64,000 bases of DNA from Candidatus Hydrogenedentota bacterium. GTDB taxonomy: Bacteria > Hydrogenedentota > Hydrogenedentia > Hydrogenedentales > SLHB01. Under the pieces are notes generated by a model that did not search any database, was not told the DNA's origin, and was given only the letters and a program-made list of their open reading frames with translations. Made by a program: the position numbers and the translations under genes. Location of the stretch: the NCBI GenBank assembly GCA_035416745.1, contig DAOLNV010000009.1, forward strand, positions 50,824 to 114,823, in the 5' to 3' direction. Shown one piece after another: positions 37,745 to 45,719 of the stretch (its first letter is position 1; every line of letters starts with the position of its first letter).

Positions 37745-39133
37745 TTACCGCGGTAAAAAGGGCGGCCCGGAAGCATTCGGTGCCACTCCGTTATCCCTGA
37801 CCACCTGCGCGAACCAGCGGCCGCTTTCTTTCACCGTCCGTTTCTGGCTGGCAAAATCGACATAGACCAGTCCAAAACGCATGGTATGCCCAAACGCCCA
37901 CTCGAAATTATCGGTCATCGTCCAGTGGAAATAACCCTGAACCGGCACGTCATCCTCGATGGCCCGATAGACCTGCACGAGATTATCCCGCACGTAACGA
38001 ATCCGGCGGTAGTCCCGCACGTTGCCATCAAAGTCCTTTCCATCAGGCACCGGAATGCCGTTCTCGGTGATGAGGATCTTCCCGGGGCTGTAATCCGCTT
38101 TCAGCCGCGTGAGCAGTTCGTACATCCCCGGCTCGTAGATCTCCCACATGCCCGAGTATTCCCTGCCCTCGGGATATACCTCCTCAGCCTGCAGAGGGAA
38201 AACATCGGGCTCGTGTTTCATCACATGGCGCGTATAGTAATTGACGCCCAGAAAATCGAGCGGCGCCGAGATGATGTCCATGTCCCCCGCCTCAGTTTTG
38301 GGCATGATGATCTCGAGCAGCCGTCCGATATCCTCCGGATAACTCCCTCTGTAGACAGGATCCAGGAACATGCGGTTGAACACCCCGTCAAACCGCCGCG
38401 CGGCTTCGCGGTCCGCGTCCGTATCCGTGGCGGGATGCACGGGCGCCAGGTTATGCGTAATCCCCACTTCAGGCAGCTTTCTAGCGGCGGCCCGGACGGC
38501 CTTCATGGCAAGCCCATGAGACAGGAGAAGATGGTGGATGGTCTGAAACGTAGCCATGGGGTCCGTCAGGCCCGGCGCATGGACCCCCAGGAAATGGCCC
38601 AGGAAACTATGTACCGCCGGCTCGTTGTGCGTGATCCAGTGCGAGACGCGATCGCCCAAACGCTCGACAACAACGGCCGCATAGTCGGCAAACTGCTGGC
38701 AGATGTCGCGATTGGCCCAGCCGCCCGCGTTCTGCAGCGCCTGCGGCAGGTCCCAATGGAAAAGCGTGGTATATGGGGTGACGTTCTTTTCGAGGAGCGC
38801 ATCCACAAGGCGGTCATAGAAGTCCAGGCCCGCCTCGTTCACGGCGCCCACGCCCTCGGGAATAATCCGCGGCCAGGCGATGGAAAAGCGGTAGGCGTTC
38901 AAGCCCAACCCCGCCATGAGGTTCACGTCTTCCTGATAGCGGTGGTAGTGGTCTACCGCAACGTCGCCCGTCGTGCCGTCGCAAACCTTTCCGGGCGTGT
39001 GTACGAACGTGTCCCAGATCGACGGTCCGCGGCCGTCCTCGTTCCAAGCACCTTCAATTTGGTACGACGCCGTTGCCGTACCCCAAACGAATCCGTCCGG
39101 AAATCGCAGAAAACTGCCTTCCGCCATCTTCAT
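37745..39133 (-). CDS. Beta-glucosidase, glycoside hydrolase family 1
   Basis: 462 residues. The N-terminal FPDGFVWGTATASYQIEGAW is the GH1 signature. The acid/base E171 lies in WITHNEP (T-H-N-E-P instead of the common T-x-N-E-P), and the nucleophile E357 in ILITENGI. No signal peptide is visible, so it acts in the cytoplasm on imported di- or oligosaccharides. I start at the ATG at 39133. An ATG two codons later (39127) has a better-spaced AGGAG. A longer frame to 39271 is not supported. It stands 27 bases after the nnrE start region with opposite order of expression unclear. Confidence 0.95.
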   Translation of the reverse strand: MKMAEGSFLRFPDGFVWGTATASYQIEGAWNEDGRGPSIWDTFVHTPGKVCDGTTGDVAVDHYHRYQEDVNLMAGLGLNAYRFSIAWPRIIPEGVGAVNEAGLDFYDRLVDALLEKNVTPYTTLFHWDLPQALQNAGGWANRDICQQFADYAAVVVERLGDRVSHWITHNEPAVHSFLGHFLGVHAPGLTDPMATFQTIHHLLLSHGLAMKAVRAAARKLPEVGITHNLAPVHPATDTDADREAARRFDGVFNRMFLDPVYRGSYPEDIGRLLEIIMPKTEAGDMDIISAPLDFLGVNYYTRHVMKHEPDVFPLQAEEVYPEGREYSGMWEIYEPGMYELLTRLKADYSPGKILITENGIPVPDGKDFDGNVRDYRRIRYVRDNLVQVYRAIEDDVPVQGYFHWTMTDNFEWAFGHTMRFGLVYVDFASQKRTVKESGRWFAQVVRDNGVAPNASGPPFLPR

Positions 39134-39342
39134 AGACTCCTGTGCTACCCGTAAGCTCGCCGCATCCCATAACGGAGGTTGCCCTACTTTAGACCATTTC
39201 CCCGGGCCGCGCCAAATTGTTCGCCCCAGAACGGTCTGCAACGTCCTGTCACGAACACACAAGAGACGCAAGGGCTCTCTCTGTGGCTTGTCTGCCTATG
39301 CCCGTATGGCTGCGGTTCCAGACCAGACCATGAGCATGCTGG

Positions 39343-40185
39343 TCAGGCGGGCATTACGGTGGCTTTGCTCCGGGTGTGCTGAAGCTCGACCGCCGAGATG
39401 CGCCGCTCGAGCTGCGACCGGGAAATTTCAATCGCTTCCCGCGCTTCGTCGGCCGTCATCGTACCCACGGCAACCATGTCCTGATCGCGGATGGTCGCCC
39501 ACGAGAAAGCCAGTCCCACAAGCGGAATGAGACGCCCGGCAGCCATGGGCTTGATGGTCAGAACCGGTTTCTTCGCGCCCGAGATGATGCGCTGAACCCA
39601 GTCGACCTCGAGCTGCATCATGAACCCGGCGGCGTTGTAAATCTGCACATACGTTTGCACATCCAGCCCCGCATCGTCGGCGTACAGGATGCTCTCGGGC
39701 ATATGCGTCGAAAGCCCCGGGATCATGCCCCGCTCGCGAATCATCGAGCAGTAGGTGTCCATGCGCCGGATCTGCCGGCTGAGCCGGTCTACAAGAACGT
39801 CGGTTGTGGATTGGTGAGGCATGCAGATCGCCGTGCCGGCCTCGGCCTGTTGATCGAGAATCCCGGCCGTGTTCGAATCGGCGTGGGGATGATCCGAGAT
39901 GTCCAGGGCAGGGGTGCCGATCCGGACGATGCGGCGGCCAACGCGATCCTCGGCGTCTTTGACCGCCTCGAGCATGTGCGCTTCGGTCATCAGGCCAATG
40001 GTGGTGTCAACGCCTTCCTTAAGGAACACTTCGAGGATATCCGCGATCCGGCGCGCGGACATGGTCTCGCGGATAAAGCTGTCCTTCGCGAGGCTGGTAT
40101 GGGAATAGCCCAGGAACCAGTTCGTCCCAATCACCATCCGGGACACTGAAAGTCCGTCGATTTCAGTCCGTGGGAAGTCTGCCAT
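39343..40185 (-). CDS. Aldo/keto reductase-like TIM-barrel protein
   Basis: 280 residues, no signal peptide. The N-terminus RMVIGTNWFLGYSHTS and the later TIKPMAAGRLIPLVGLAFSW plus VAVGTMTADEAREA follow the strand-helix order of aldo/keto reductases, including the 'KPMAAG' strand 7 region. The usual D-Y-K-H catalytic tetrad is not evident, so catalytic activity is uncertain. GGAGG lies seven bases before the ATG at 40185. It may be a sugar or polyol enzyme, considering the neighbours (GH1, DUF6807, Gfo/Idh). Confidence 0.7.
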   Translation of the reverse strand: MADFPRTEIDGLSVSRMVIGTNWFLGYSHTSLAKDSFIRETMSARRIADILEVFLKEGVDTTIGLMTEAHMLEAVKDAEDRVGRRIVRIGTPALDISDHPHADSNTAGILDQQAEAGTAICMPHQSTTDVLVDRLSRQIRRMDTYCSMIRERGMIPGLSTHMPESILYADDAGLDVQTYVQIYNAAGFMMQLEVDWVQRIISGAKKPVLTIKPMAAGRLIPLVGLAFSWATIRDQDMVAVGTMTADEAREAIEISRSQLERRISAVELQHTRSKATVMPA

Positions 40186-40504
40186 TGTGTGCGCCTCCAT
40201 TGTGCCGCTCGCCGCAAGTATATCCGAATCGGCGGAATTCTGGGAATTCTGGGGACACAATACTCAATTCCGGTCTTGCGCAGGTCAGTTGCCATAAGCG
40301 TATGGAGCATTTGCAGTCACAATTGAGTATTGTGTCCCCAGAATCCCGAGTATTGTGTCCCCAGAATCCCCCCGGTCTCGCGCAGGTCAGCTGCCATAAG
40401 CGCATGGAGCATTTGCAGTCACAATTGAGTATTGTGTCCCCAGAATCCCGCATGGGATATACTGGACGTTGACGCCGGGTTCCGGCCTCCAAGGGAGAAC
40501 AGCG
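40186..40504. other. Divergent intergenic region with repeat cluster
   Basis: 319 bases between divergent genes at 40185 (minus) and 40505 (plus). Nearly all of it from 40246 to 40450 is the repeat cluster listed separately. GGGAGA just before the plus-strand gene is its ribosome site. Promoters could not be separated from the repeats. Confidence 0.6.
40246..40450. repeat. Tandem and inverted palindromic repeat cluster (REP-like)
   Basis: A 24-base unit (ATTCTGGGGACACAATACTC plus AATT) occurs at 40246-40269. Its perfect reverse complement occurs at 40321-40344 and 40423-40446, and a 20-base part at 40348-40367. The segments 40272-40348 and 40374-40450 are a 77-base direct repeat with three differences, all C/T transitions. 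The arrangement looks like REP-type repeats mobilised by a RAYT-like transposase, but no transposase lies in the window. Confidence 0.85.
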
Positions 40505-41449
40505 ATGACAGCGGAGCGATGCATTCTCTTCATTGCGACGTCTTTGTTGATGTACGCCGCAGTAGTCCCGGCACAGGGGGGGGCGACCGTGACCGATGCG
40601 AACTCGCAACTGGTCTTGGGCATTGGCGGCAAGGCCCTCGCGGAATACCGGTACACGCTGGTTCCATACAAACCCTATATTTCGATATTCCGCACGCCGG
40701 AGGGCATAAACGTCCTGCGCGACGCCCCCCACGACCACCTGCACCACCACGCGCTGATGTTTGCCATCGGCGTGGACGGCGTGGATTTCTGGCAGGAAGG
40801 AAACGCCCCGGGCCGGCAGCTCCACCGGGAATTCGTCAACACAGGGGATCTGAGTCCCCGGCATGATACCGTGGGGTTCGTCGAGCGGCTCGACTGGCTC
40901 GGGCCCGAATCCGATAACCCGATACTTCACGAGAAGCGTACCGTCGAGATATTCGATCCGAAAGCGTTCGGCGCGTCGGTAATGACATGGGAAACCGAAC
41001 TGACCGTGCCGGAAGGGAAAGAGAACGCCTCGCTGACCGGCTCGCATTATTTCGGACTGGGCATGCGGTTTCTTGAATCCATGGATAAGGAAGGCGCGTT
41101 CTTCAACGCAGACAACGCTGAGGGCGATTTGGTGAGGGGAGACGAGCACGTCACGCGCTCCCGGTGGTGCGCGTACACCTCGATGGCCGACGGGAAGCCG
41201 GTCTCGGTGGCCATGTTCGATTCTCCGGACAACCCGCGCCATCCCGCCTGGTGGTTCACCATGAGCACGCCGTTTGACTATCTCTCCGCCACGCTGAACC
41301 TCTACCGCGAGCCCATGGAACTGAAAGCGGATGCGCCGCTACGGCTGCGTTACGGAGTGGCCCTGTGGGATGAACGTGTGGACGCGGCCACGGTCGAGCG
41401 GACCTGCAAGAAATGGGTCGAAGCCCAGCAACCGGCCAAGAGCAACTGA
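40505..41449 (+). CDS. Secreted PmoA-like protein (DUF6807)
   Basis: 314 residues. A signal peptide (hydrophobic stretch about 7-22) precedes a beta-rich domain. Conserved features include RTPEGINVLRDAPHDHLHHH (histidine-rich segment about residues 60-78), HYFGLGMRF and WFTMSTPFDYLSATLNL. The family is often annotated 'methane oxygenase PmoA', but the link to methane oxidation is not real. These are sugar-metabolism-associated proteins of unknown activity in many Planctomycetes and Bacteroidetes. The start at 40505 has GGGAGA upstream. It lies 55 bases before the Gfo/Idh gene, so the two are probably one operon. Confidence 0.82.
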   Translation: MTAERCILFIATSLLMYAAVVPAQGGATVTDANSQLVLGIGGKALAEYRYTLVPYKPYISIFRTPEGINVLRDAPHDHLHHHALMFAIGVDGVDFWQEGNAPGRQLHREFVNTGDLSPRHDTVGFVERLDWLGPESDNPILHEKRTVEIFDPKAFGASVMTWETELTVPEGKENASLTGSHYFGLGMRFLESMDKEGAFFNADNAEGDLVRGDEHVTRSRWCAYTSMADGKPVSVAMFDSPDNPRHPAWWFTMSTPFDYLSATLNLYREPMELKADAPLRLRYGVALWDERVDAATVERTCKKWVEAQQPAKSN

Positions 41450-41504
41450 GTCATTTCGAACGTTCGAGGATAACGATTTGATACCGGAAGAGGAGGAGCA
41501 CACA

Positions 41505-42839
41505 GTGGACAGCAAACAAGCGAATAGCGGAACTTCCCTGACCCGGCGGACGTTTATCGGCCGCAGTGCATCTATCGCCGCGGGCATGGCGGCCCTGAAA
41601 GCGGGCCCGGCCATCGCGCAAACAGCCAAGAGCGCCAACGAGAAACTTGGCGTCGGCCTCATCGGTTGCGGCGGGCGCGGCATGGGCCATATGGGTACGT
41701 GGAAATGGCTGGCCGAGAACGGAGGCAACGTCGAGGTCGTGGCAGTATGCGACGTGTACCGGCCCCGCCTGGAACGGGCGGCTCAAGCCGCTGGAAAAGC
41801 CAAGAGCTACATGGATTACCGCGAACTCCTCGCCAATCGGAACGTTGACATTGTCAGCATCGCCACACCTGACCACCATCACGGTCACCAGGCCATCGAC
41901 GCCATGCGCGCGGGCAAAGCGGTCTATTGCGAGAAACCCCTGACCCATTGGAGCCAGTTCGAGGTTGCCAAGGAGATCGCCAAGACCGCCCGCGAGACCG
42001 GGCGGGTTTTCCAGTTGGGTACGCAGGGCATGTCCGACCCTGCGTGGTGGCAAATGAAGGCGCTGGTCGACGAAGGCCTCATCGGGCAGCCGCTTCACGC
42101 CGAGTGCGGTCTTTTCCGCGTAGGCGATTGGGGCGAGCGCGGCATGTCCGTTGACGACCCGAACGCCAAACCGGGCAAGGAACTCCACTGGGATGCCTTC
42201 TTGGGGGACCGCCCGAAGCGGGATTTCGATGTCAGCCGGTTCTTCCGCTGGCGCATGTACGAAGACTACGCAGGAGGGCCAAGCACGGACCTCTTCCCCC
42301 ACTCGTTCACGCCCGTCACAACGATGTTTGACCTGAAAGCCCCCGCGTTTGCCGTGGGAACGGGCGGCATCTACCGGTATCCATTGAATGAAACGCAAAA
42401 GGAAGACCCAAACGAAAAGGTCGAGCGCGAGGTGCCGGACACGTTCAACATGCTGGTCGATTATCCCGGCGGCATAACATGCGCAATCCTCGGCACGCAG
42501 GGCAATGGCTACCAGGGCACCGGCGGGCGCGGGTCAGGCGCCAAGGTCCCGGTGTTGCGAGGATGGGAGGGCTCACTCACCCTCCAGGGCAATGAAATCG
42601 TGTTCGACGCGTCGGGCACGTCAAAGAAAGAACCCCAGAAGTTTCCCGTCCAGGGCGAGGAGAATATGGGCGAGTACTTCCGCAAATTCGTGGAATGCGT
42701 GCGTGCCGGCAACACCGAAACGCAGAGCCCGGCCGAACGCGCGTACTATACCCAGACCGCCCTCATCATGGGTTACCTGGCTCTGCGCAACGGCAAGACC
42801 GTGCGGTTCGACCCGGACAACGAAACGTTGATCCTGTAA
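41505..42839 (+). CDS. Tat-exported Gfo/Idh/MocA-family oxidoreductase
   Basis: 444 residues. A twin-arginine signal (LTRRTFIGRSASIAAGMAAL) is followed by a Rossmann NAD(P)-binding motif (VGLIGCGGRGMGHM). The conserved VYCEKPLTH carries the EKP motif near residue 146, and the C-terminal alpha/beta dimerisation domain ends FRKFVECVRAG. The GTG at 41505 is preceded by AGGAGG at eight bases and fits the family start. Family members oxidise or reduce sugars with a bound nicotinamide cofactor. Tat export implies that the cofactor is folded in before export. Confidence 0.93.
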   Translation: MDSKQANSGTSLTRRTFIGRSASIAAGMAALKAGPAIAQTAKSANEKLGVGLIGCGGRGMGHMGTWKWLAENGGNVEVVAVCDVYRPRLERAAQAAGKAKSYMDYRELLANRNVDIVSIATPDHHHGHQAIDAMRAGKAVYCEKPLTHWSQFEVAKEIAKTARETGRVFQLGTQGMSDPAWWQMKALVDEGLIGQPLHAECGLFRVGDWGERGMSVDDPNAKPGKELHWDAFLGDRPKRDFDVSRFFRWRMYEDYAGGPSTDLFPHSFTPVTTMFDLKAPAFAVGTGGIYRYPLNETQKEDPNEKVEREVPDTFNMLVDYPGGITCAILGTQGNGYQGTGGRGSGAKVPVLRGWEGSLTLQGNEIVFDASGTSKKEPQKFPVQGEENMGEYFRKFVECVRAGNTETQSPAERAYYTQTALIMGYLALRNGKTVRFDPDNETLIL

Positions 42840-42844
42840 AGCAT

Positions 42845-42861
42845 GCGCCTCCCGGAGGCGC
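42845..42861 (+). terminator. Hairpin after the Gfo/Idh gene
   Basis: A GC-rich seven-base-pair hairpin (GCGCCTCccgGAGGCGC) lies six bases after the stop. It has no U-tract, so termination would be weak or depend on Rho. Confidence 0.4.
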
Positions 42862-42875
42862 GCATATGAGTGAAT

Positions 42876-42905
42876 TTGACAAGCCGCGACGAGATTTCGC
42901 ATGAT
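42876..42905 (+). promoter_or_regulatory. Candidate promoter of the L33 gene
   Basis: A perfect TTGACA (42876-42881) and CATGAT (42900-42905, four of six matches) are separated by 18 bases, about 100 bases before the L33 start codon. Nothing else confirms it. Confidence 0.35.
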
Positions 42906-43006
42906 ATGGCACTGTGTGCGGCGGCGGATTGTGCGAGAGGCCCGCGCATACCGATTAGGAAACAACGCACCCACTGCGTATAGCCTTATGAACGGAGGAT
43001 TCGACT

Positions 43007-43174
43007 GTGGCGAAGAAAGAAAACCGCATGCAGGTCATCCTGGAGTGCACCGAGGCGCCGGGCACCTCAAGGTATCACACATTCAAGAACGTGCGTAACA
43101 CCACAGGCCGCCTGGAGTTAAAGAAATACAACCCGCGCCTGCGCAAGTACACGGTCCACCGCGAGAAAAAGTAG
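43007..43174 (+). CDS. rpmG: 50S ribosomal protein L33
   Basis: 55 residues from a GTG start, with GGAGG eight bases upstream. The sequence has the L33 landmarks VILECTEAPG, YHTFKNVRNTTGRLELKKY and NPRLRKYTVHREKK. Only one cysteine remains of the four that bind zinc in the C+ form, so this is the zinc-independent (C-) type. It stands alone, without the secE, nusG or rpmB neighbours seen in many bacteria. Confidence 0.92.
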   Translation: MAKKENRMQVILECTEAPGTSRYHTFKNVRNTTGRLELKKYNPRLRKYTVHREKK

Positions 43175-43205
43175 CACCACACACAACGCCCTACGCATTC
43201 CATAT

Positions 43206-43241
43206 CGCCGCTCCGAGGTCTTCCGGAGGCCTCCAGCGGCG
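43206..43241. terminator. Hairpin between convergent rpmG and glycerate kinase genes
   Basis: CGCCGCT (43206-43212) pairs with AGCGGCG (43235-43241), with a GAGG/CCTC inner pairing. It is positioned to serve both convergent genes, but neither side has a clear U-tract. Confidence 0.4.
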
Positions 43242-44390
43242 TTACATTGGGCCCGCTTCCCGGCGTCCCGCGTGCCAGACACGCGCGACGGCCTCTGCTG
43301 TTGCGGCGAGCAGTTCCGGGGCGCGCTCCATTGCAGCCGCGAGAGACATCGGTCCGGACGCGATCGAAAACACGGCATCGATCCCACACTCGTAGACGGT
43401 TTCGTAGCCGGGTCCGAGACTGCCGGCAATCGCCACCACGGGGATGCCGCGCTCCCTCGCCACCTTCGCGACGCCCGCCGGGGTCTTGCCAAACGGCGTC
43501 TGGCTGTCGATGCGGCCCTCGCCGGTGATAACCAGCTCCGCCCCGGCAATCCGCGCCATTAGACTGCACGCTTCGGCCACGAGTTCCACGCCGGGACGCA
43601 GCACTCCGCCCGCAAAGGCCAGCAACCCGGCACCGAGGCCTCCCGCCGCCCCCGCGCCGGGGGCCTCAAGCACTGATACCCCTGTTTCCGCCTCGACAAC
43701 CTCTCCAAAATGCCGCAGTGCGGCGTCCAGTTCATCGACCATCTCCGGCGTAGCGCCCTTCTGAGGACCATATGTGCGGCTCGCTCCGCAGGGTCCGCAG
43801 AGGGGATTATCCACATCGCAGGCGACTTCGATCGCGCATTCCCGAAGGCCGGGATGCCGGTTCGAGAGGTCAATCGTGGCCAACCGGGCCAAGGCCGCCC
43901 CTCCACGGGGCAGTTCACGGCCCCGGGCGTCGCGCAGTGACACGCCCAAGGCCTGGGCCATGCCCGCGCCGCCATCGTTGGTCGCGCTGCCGCCGATCCC
44001 GATGATGATGCGCGAGACCCCCCGCCTCAGGGCGTCGCGCATTACTTCACCCGTCCCATAAGTGGTTGCGATACGCGGATCCCGGTCTTCAGGACGCACA
44101 AGCGGAAGCCCGGATACCGCTGCCATCTCGATAACGGCGGTTGTCCCGTCGCCCAGCAGTCCGTACCGCGTCGAGACCGGCTCACCCATCGGCCCGGTCG
44201 CCGTCAACTCGACAATACCCCCGTTCGTGGCCGCGACCAAGGCGTCCACGGTGCCCTCACCCCCATCCGCCATGGGGACACACACAATCTCACTGTCCGG
44301 AAGCGCGCGACGGACGCCTTCGGCAAGAGCACGAGCTGCTTCCGCGGCTGTCAGGCATTCCTTGAACGAATCCGGCGCAATAGCAATCAT
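43242..44390 (-). CDS. Glycerate kinase (GarK/GlxK family)
   Basis: 382 residues, the normal length. The N-terminus MIAIAPDSFKECLTA with PMADGGEGTVDALVAATNG is diagnostic. Further family motifs are IGIGGSATNDGGAGMAQALG and LVITGEGRIDSQTPFGKTP. It phosphorylates glycerate (2-phosphoglycerate-forming in this family) and feeds glycolysis from tartronate, glyoxylate or sugar-acid pathways. The nearby sugar-processing genes fit. I do not separate garK from glxK by name. Confidence 0.95.
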   Translation of the reverse strand: MIAIAPDSFKECLTAAEAARALAEGVRRALPDSEIVCVPMADGGEGTVDALVAATNGGIVELTATGPMGEPVSTRYGLLGDGTTAVIEMAAVSGLPLVRPEDRDPRIATTYGTGEVMRDALRRGVSRIIIGIGGSATNDGGAGMAQALGVSLRDARGRELPRGGAALARLATIDLSNRHPGLRECAIEVACDVDNPLCGPCGASRTYGPQKGATPEMVDELDAALRHFGEVVEAETGVSVLEAPGAGAAGGLGAGLLAFAGGVLRPGVELVAEACSLMARIAGAELVITGEGRIDSQTPFGKTPAGVAKVARERGIPVVAIAGSLGPGYETVYECGIDAVFSIASGPMSLAAAMERAPELLAATAEAVARVWHAGRREAGPM

Positions 44391-44549
44391 CTTGCGATAT
44401 TCCCTTCAGACCGTACGGAAGTAAGACCCCCCGGTCCGTTTTTCGACGTTGGGGAATGATTGTGCCGCTTGGTATGCGGATTGCGCAAATCGACGTGGTA
44501 TGATGCCTGCCAACGGGACCGTGCAATTCTCTGAACCAGGGAATGACCC

Positions 44550-45719
44550 ATGCCTCAGAGACCCCTGACAACGACCGAAAACGGCGTGCTCACGATGCTG
44601 CCTTACGAATGTATGTGCGCGCCTGCGCGAAAGTTACGCGACACATACGCCATTACCCGCGGAGCCCCGCTATTCAAACGCGAATTCGGCTACTACTCGC
44701 TCGAAGCCTGGCGCGCCCAGGGTCTGCCGGAAAGTGCCGACCTGGCGCAGGTGTTCGATTACGACCCGCCGGGGAACCATTCGCTCAACCAATTGGGCTG
44801 GTGCGAAGCGGCGTTCGTGCCCGAATTCGAGGTTAAGGTCATCGAGAGCCGCGGCGGTTACGAAGTCGAACAAGATCGTGCCGGCCGCCACGTGCTGTAT
44901 TTCAAAGGCCGCCGTAACGGGTTTATGCCGGACTACCTCGAACACCCCGTGAAAGACCAGCGAACCTGGGAAGAAAACGTCCAATGGCGGATGGACCCCA
45001 CCTCGCCCGAACGGTACGCTGACCTGCGCGAACGCATGTCCGAGGCCCGTGCCTGCGCCGCCCAGGGAATGATGATTGTCCAGAACGTCATCGGCGGATA
45101 CATGTATCTGAGAAGCCTCATGGGACCCGAGCCCGTGCTATGCGTGTTCTACGAGGCGCCCGAATTGATCCACGACTGTATGCGGGCTTGGTTTGCGCTT
45201 GCCGACGCCGTCATCGCACGCCACCAGGAGTTCGTCACCATCGACGAATTGTTCCTGGCCGAGGACATCTGCTACAACCATGGCGCGCTCATCGGCCCCG
45301 AGACCATGCGCGAATTCCTCCTGCCCTATTACCAGCAACTCATCGCCAACGTACGGGCTCGACAGCCCGATCAAGGCAGGAAACTCTACATCCAAATCGA
45401 TACCGACGGCCACGCGCCGGCTGTCATCGACGTATACCGCGAGATGGGCATGAATGTCATGAGCCCCTTCGAGGTCGCCGCGGGGTGCGATGTGGTCGAA
45501 CTGGGGCAGCGCTACCCGGACCTTGTCATGTTCGGGGGCATCGACAAGCGCGTCTTGGCTCATTCGAAAGCAGCCATCGACGCACACCTCGAACGCATTC
45601 TGCCGCCGATGCGCGCCCGAGGAGGCTACATCCCCACTTGCGACCACGGCGTCCCGGAGGAAGTCACCCTCGACAACTACCTTCACTACAGAAAACGGTG
45701 CGTGGAGCTGGGCGGGTGA
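44550..45719 (+). CDS. Uroporphyrinogen decarboxylase-like protein (UroD superfamily)
   Basis: 389 residues. The fold is recognised from TIDELFLAEDICYNHGALIG near the middle, IQIDTDGHAPAVIDVYREMG, then SPFEVAAGCDVVELGQRYPD and MFGGIDKRVLA near the C-terminus, all typical of the non-HemE UroD branch. The HxCGN zinc motif present in the protein at 22429 is replaced here by DTDGH. It is therefore probably a distinct subfamily, perhaps sugar-demethylating or corrinoid-associated. Its stop overlaps the start of the membrane protein at 45719. Confidence 0.82.
   Translation: MPQRPLTTTENGVLTMLPYECMCAPARKLRDTYAITRGAPLFKREFGYYSLEAWRAQGLPESADLAQVFDYDPPGNHSLNQLGWCEAAFVPEFEVKVIESRGGYEVEQDRAGRHVLYFKGRRNGFMPDYLEHPVKDQRTWEENVQWRMDPTSPERYADLRERMSEARACAAQGMMIVQNVIGGYMYLRSLMGPEPVLCVFYEAPELIHDCMRAWFALADAVIARHQEFVTIDELFLAEDICYNHGALIGPETMREFLLPYYQQLIANVRARQPDQGRKLYIQIDTDGHAPAVIDVYREMGMNVMSPFEVAAGCDVVELGQRYPDLVMFGGIDKRVLAHSKAAIDAHLERILPPMRARGGYIPTCDHGVPEEVTLDNYLHYRKRCVELGG

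Noticed and set aside
40505..41449. Methane oxidation gene suggested by the PmoA-like family name
   Set aside because: The DUF6807 family is unrelated in sequence to particulate methane monooxygenase subunits, and no pmoB or pmoC is nearby.
44550..45719. hemE (uroporphyrinogen decarboxylase)
   Set aside because: The protein lacks the HemE N-terminal motif, and neither UroD-like gene is next to haem-biosynthesis genes.
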